Part shown: positions 61,869 to 64,000 of the stretch, piece after piece
Layout of the letters: each line of letters starts with the position of its first letter
Position numbering within the stretch: position 1 is the first letter of the stretch
Assembly (NCBI GenBank): GCA_050485405.1
Contig: JBJHBI010000014.1
Span: 6,526 to 70,525 of the forward strand
Length of the DNA: 64,000 nucleotides
Reading direction: 5' to 3'
Source of the DNA: Saliniramus sp050485405
GTDB taxonomy: Bacteria > Pseudomonadota > Alphaproteobacteria > Rhizobiales > Beijerinckiaceae
Notes under the pieces: model-generated
What the model was told of the DNA's origin: nothing
Seen by the model: the letters and a program-made list of their open reading frames with translations, nothing else
Databases searched by the model: none
Made by a program: the position numbers and the translations under genes

Positions 61869-62345
61869 ATGAGACAGTTCGATCTGTCCCCGCTCTATCG
61901 TAACACCGTCGGTTTCGATCGCCTTTTCTCGGCGCTCGACCAGATCACCGGCGTCGACAGCGCTCCGACCTATCCGCCCTACAACATCGAACGCACCAGC
62001 GAGAACGATTACCGCATCAGCGTCGCTGTGGCAGGGTTCACGCAGGATGACCTGACCATCGAGGTCAAGGAACACGTCCTGTCGATCCGTGGTGCGAAGC
62101 AGGAGGGCGAGAGCACCCGCAAGGCCGAGATGCTCCATCAGGGCATCGCCGCGCGCTCCTTCGAACGCCGTTTCCAGCTCGCCGACGGCGTCCAGGTGCG
62201 TGGCGCGAGCCTCGAAAACGGGCTCCTGCACGTCGATCTCGTCCGCGAGATCCCCGAAGCCAAGAAGCCGCGTCTGATCCCGATCGGGGCTGAGACAGGC
62301 ACGCGCACGATCGATGCGCGCAAGGAAGACGTCGCAGCCGCGTAA
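61869..62345 (+). CDS. Small heat-shock protein Hsp20
   Basis: 158-residue alpha-crystallin-family chaperone (IbpA-type) that holds unfolding proteins. The start MRQFDLSPLYRNTVGFDRLFSALD is characteristic of rhizobial IbpA proteins; the alpha-crystallin domain runs from NIERTSENDYRISVAVAGF to the ASLENGLLHVDLVREIPE motif. The C-terminal part has PRLIPI for oligomer contacts. It follows a heat-shock promoter and an RNA-thermometer leader, and a strong terminator comes after it. Confidence 0.95.
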   Translation: MRQFDLSPLYRNTVGFDRLFSALDQITGVDSAPTYPPYNIERTSENDYRISVAVAGFTQDDLTIEVKEHVLSIRGAKQEGESTRKAEMLHQGIAARSFERRFQLADGVQVRGASLENGLLHVDLVREIPEAKKPRLIPIGAETGTRTIDARKEDVAAA

Positions 62346-62370
62346 CGCGCATCACTTTCGTTTCGAGACG

Positions 62371-62400
62371 CCCGGCCCGCACGATGCGGGCCGGGTTTTT
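62371..62400 (+). terminator. Strong Rho-independent terminator after hsp20
   Basis: A perfect 10-bp GC-rich stem (62371-62380 with 62386-62395), 5-nt loop and five T. It ends the hsp20 transcript. Confidence 0.93.
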
Positions 62401-62567
62401 CGTTTGGAAGCAAAGCAATCCGAGTCTCGAACTTTTCGCACGTTGCGCGGTTCTGATATGGCGGTTCGCGGATGCCTCCCGCCGGGAGGATTCTTGCCGA
62501 ACGAACAGGTGCGCGCGGTATCGCCTCGGCTGCCGCCGCGCCGCAATGAAACGGATGGTCAAGACAG

Positions 62568-62828
62568 ATGAAACGGCTACTCGCCCCCGCAGCACTCTTC
62601 TTCGCTTTCGCCCTTCCCCTTACGGCCCCGGCTTTCGCTGCCGGACCGCCATCCGGCGCGCTTCCCCTGTCGGAGATCATCCGCTCCTTCGAGGAGACCG
62701 GGGAGGTCGCGTATTTCGATGAGATCGAGTGGGATGACGACGGTTACTGGGAAATCGAGTACCGCCGCACGGATGGTGCGACGGTGGAGGTCAAGGTCGA
62801 TCCGCTGACGGGCGAGCCGCGCCGCTGA
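62568..62828 (+). CDS. PepSY-domain exported protein
   Basis: 86-residue protein with a signal peptide (LLAPAALFFAFALPLTAPAFA) and one PepSY domain: DDGYWEIEYRRTDGATVEVKVDPLTGEPRR. PepSY proteins are thought to bind or inhibit peptides or metalloproteases in the periplasm; the precise role is unknown. ATG 62568 follows a GACAG stretch. Confidence 0.85.
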   Translation: MKRLLAPAALFFAFALPLTAPAFAAGPPSGALPLSEIIRSFEETGEVAYFDEIEWDDDGYWEIEYRRTDGATVEVKVDPLTGEPRR

Positions 62829-62850
62829 GCCGGTCGGGTCGGAACCTGCG

Positions 62851-63942
62851 CTAATGCGCTCCGAGATGGAACACGCGGTGGGGGATGAATTCGCCGTTCT
62901 CCACGTCGCCCACCGCGACCAGCGTACCCGCCAGCGAGACGAAGACCTGGCCTTCGATGGGCGCGTCGCGCCCGCGCAGGATCACGGACTGGCCGCGCAT
63001 GATCCGCGCGGCTGCGTCGCGTGAGACAGGAATTTCGTCGATCTCGTCGAGGGCGGATTGAACCGGCAGGACGAGATCGCCGAAATCGACCGGATCCGTG
63101 CCCGCCGTCGTCTCCGCCATCGCCTCGATCTCGACCGGTTCGACCGCGTCTTCCTCGGTGAACGGGCCGACGCGGGTGCGGCGAAGCGCGGTGATGTGGC
63201 CGAGGCAACCGAGCGCACGCCCCATATCGCGGGCGAGCGCGCGCACATAGGTGCCCTTGCCGCATTCGGCCTCGAACACGCTCTTGCCCTCCGCATGATG
63301 CAGAAGCGCGAGCCGGTCGATCTCGACCGGGCGCGGCTGGAGCGCGACCTGCTCGCCGTCGCGGGCGAGGTCGTAGGCGCGCTCGCCCTGGATCTTGATC
63401 GCCGAGAATTGCGGCGGCGTCTGCATGATCAGGCCGGTGAAGCGCGGCAGGAGCGCTTCGACATCGGCGCGCTCTGGCACCGTATCGGTGCGATCGACGA
63501 CGTTGCCTTCCGCATCGTCCGTATCGGTTTCCGCGCCCCAGGTCACGGTGAAGACATAGGCCTTGCGCCCGTCCATGACGAAGGGGACGGTCTTGGTCGC
63601 CTCGCCCAGCGCGATCGGCAACAGGCCGGAAGCGAGGGGATCGAGGGTACCGGCATGCCCGGCCTTTTTCGCATTGAGGCAGCGCTTGACCATGCCGACC
63701 GCCTGGGTCGAGGTCATGCCGACGCCCTTGTCGAGGATAACCCAGCCGTTGACGTCACGCCGTTTCGGGCGATCGCCCTGACGTTGGCCGCGCCCGCCGC
63801 GACGCCCGCCGCCGTGTTTGCCACCGTTCTTGCTACCATTCTTGCCACCATTCTTGCCGCTGCGCGGGCGCGCGGGGGCATCGCCGCGCGGCGTGTCGGT
63901 CTGGGCGGAAGGGGAGCCGTGCGGGAGGGTCTCGTCGGACAT
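62851..63942 (-). CDS. truB: tRNA pseudouridine(55) synthase
   Basis: Makes pseudouridine-55 in the T-loop of tRNA. 363 residues, about 50-60 longer than usual because of an N-terminal Gly/Lys-Asn-rich extension (repeats of about four residues from a 12-bp DNA repeat) that ends near residue 62. The catalytic Asp101 is in GHAGTLDPLASG; the substrate loop GKGTYVRALARDMG follows and a C-terminal PUA-like part ends the protein. In most relatives rpsO or rbfA are adjacent; they would lie past the right edge. Confidence 0.96.
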   Translation of the reverse strand: MSDETLPHGSPSAQTDTPRGDAPARPRSGKNGGKNGSKNGGKHGGGRRGGRGQRQGDRPKRRDVNGWVILDKGVGMTSTQAVGMVKRCLNAKKAGHAGTLDPLASGLLPIALGEATKTVPFVMDGRKAYVFTVTWGAETDTDDAEGNVVDRTDTVPERADVEALLPRFTGLIMQTPPQFSAIKIQGERAYDLARDGEQVALQPRPVEIDRLALLHHAEGKSVFEAECGKGTYVRALARDMGRALGCLGHITALRRTRVGPFTEEDAVEPVEIEAMAETTAGTDPVDFGDLVLPVQSALDEIDEIPVSRDAAARIMRGQSVILRGRDAPIEGQVFVSLAGTLVAVGDVENGEFIPHRVFHLGAH

Positions 63943-64000
63943 GAGGGGTTCCTGTGCGGGAATTGTCGAGCTTGGCGGGGCAGGCGGATCAGTCGTTGCG

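Overview
The window is a GC-rich, gene-dense stretch of an alphaproteobacterial chromosome. The organism looks like a member of the Hyphomicrobiales (Rhizobiales), possibly close to Methylobacteriaceae or Salinarimonadaceae. The basis is inference from gene order: the hslU/hslV - hisB-DUF2628-hisH-hisA arrangement, rnr-DUF983-Nudix, rpoZ-rsh, lepB-rnc-era, a complete-looking cpa/tad pilus locus and a rhizobial-type heat-shock leader. No rRNA, tRNA, insertion sequence, phage gene or CRISPR array was recognised. Most of the window is ordinary chromosomal backbone with a few accessory insertions.

Layout. 1-2.6 kb: 5' part of a CHASE-PAS-GGDEF-EAL cyclic-di-GMP enzyme, cut by the left edge. 2.7-5.8 kb: a DsbA-like isomerase, argG and a glutathionyl-hydroquinone reductase. 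6.1-12.1 kb: hslU and hslV, pulled apart by a GNAT gene, a 45-codon ORF that repeats the start of hslU, and a divergent zeta-toxin-like kinase; then hisB-DUF2628-hisH-hisA without hisF or hisE. 12.1-17.3 kb: an MFS carrier, Nudix, DUF983, RNase R and a small membrane protein. 17.4-22.6 kb: a KDG-kinase gene, an IclR regulator and a divergent tripartite tricarboxylate transporter (tctCBA), with two IclR-like dyads between them. 22.6-26.2 kb: a GNAT-like protein, a His-rich CobW GTPase and an EamA exporter.

26.3-38.1 kb is the Flp (tad/cpa) pilus locus. The minus strand reads flp2-flp1-cpaB-cpaC-cpaD-cpaE-cpaF-tadB-tadC. The divergent plus strand carries a stand-alone secretin-N-domain protein and two TadE/TadG-like pseudopilins. 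Two TTAACCAT octamers suggest CtrA control. The prepilin peptidase is not in the window.

38.1-51.2 kb: a membrane alpha/beta hydrolase, a MerR regulator, a class IV aminotransferase, an orphan FlgC-like protein, a HAD dehalogenase, the bifunctional ppGpp enzyme and rpoZ, an exported protein, a double MaoC protein, then lepB-rnc-era. 51.2-64 kb: a second GNAT-like protein, two inositol-monophosphatase-family enzymes (one probably HisN), an MFS carrier, a lysophospholipase-like hydrolase, an iron(III)-type ABC transporter (ATPase, binding protein, double permease), a phosphodiesterase, an Hsp20 gene with a sigma-32-like promoter and a ROSE-like RNA thermometer, a PepSY protein and truB.

Nothing amounts to a clearly new multi-gene system. 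The observations most worth following are the split hslVU locus with its duplicated hslU start, the ROSE-like leader, the tad regulation and the orphan FlgC-like gene. All functional names come from reading motifs by eye; no search was run.
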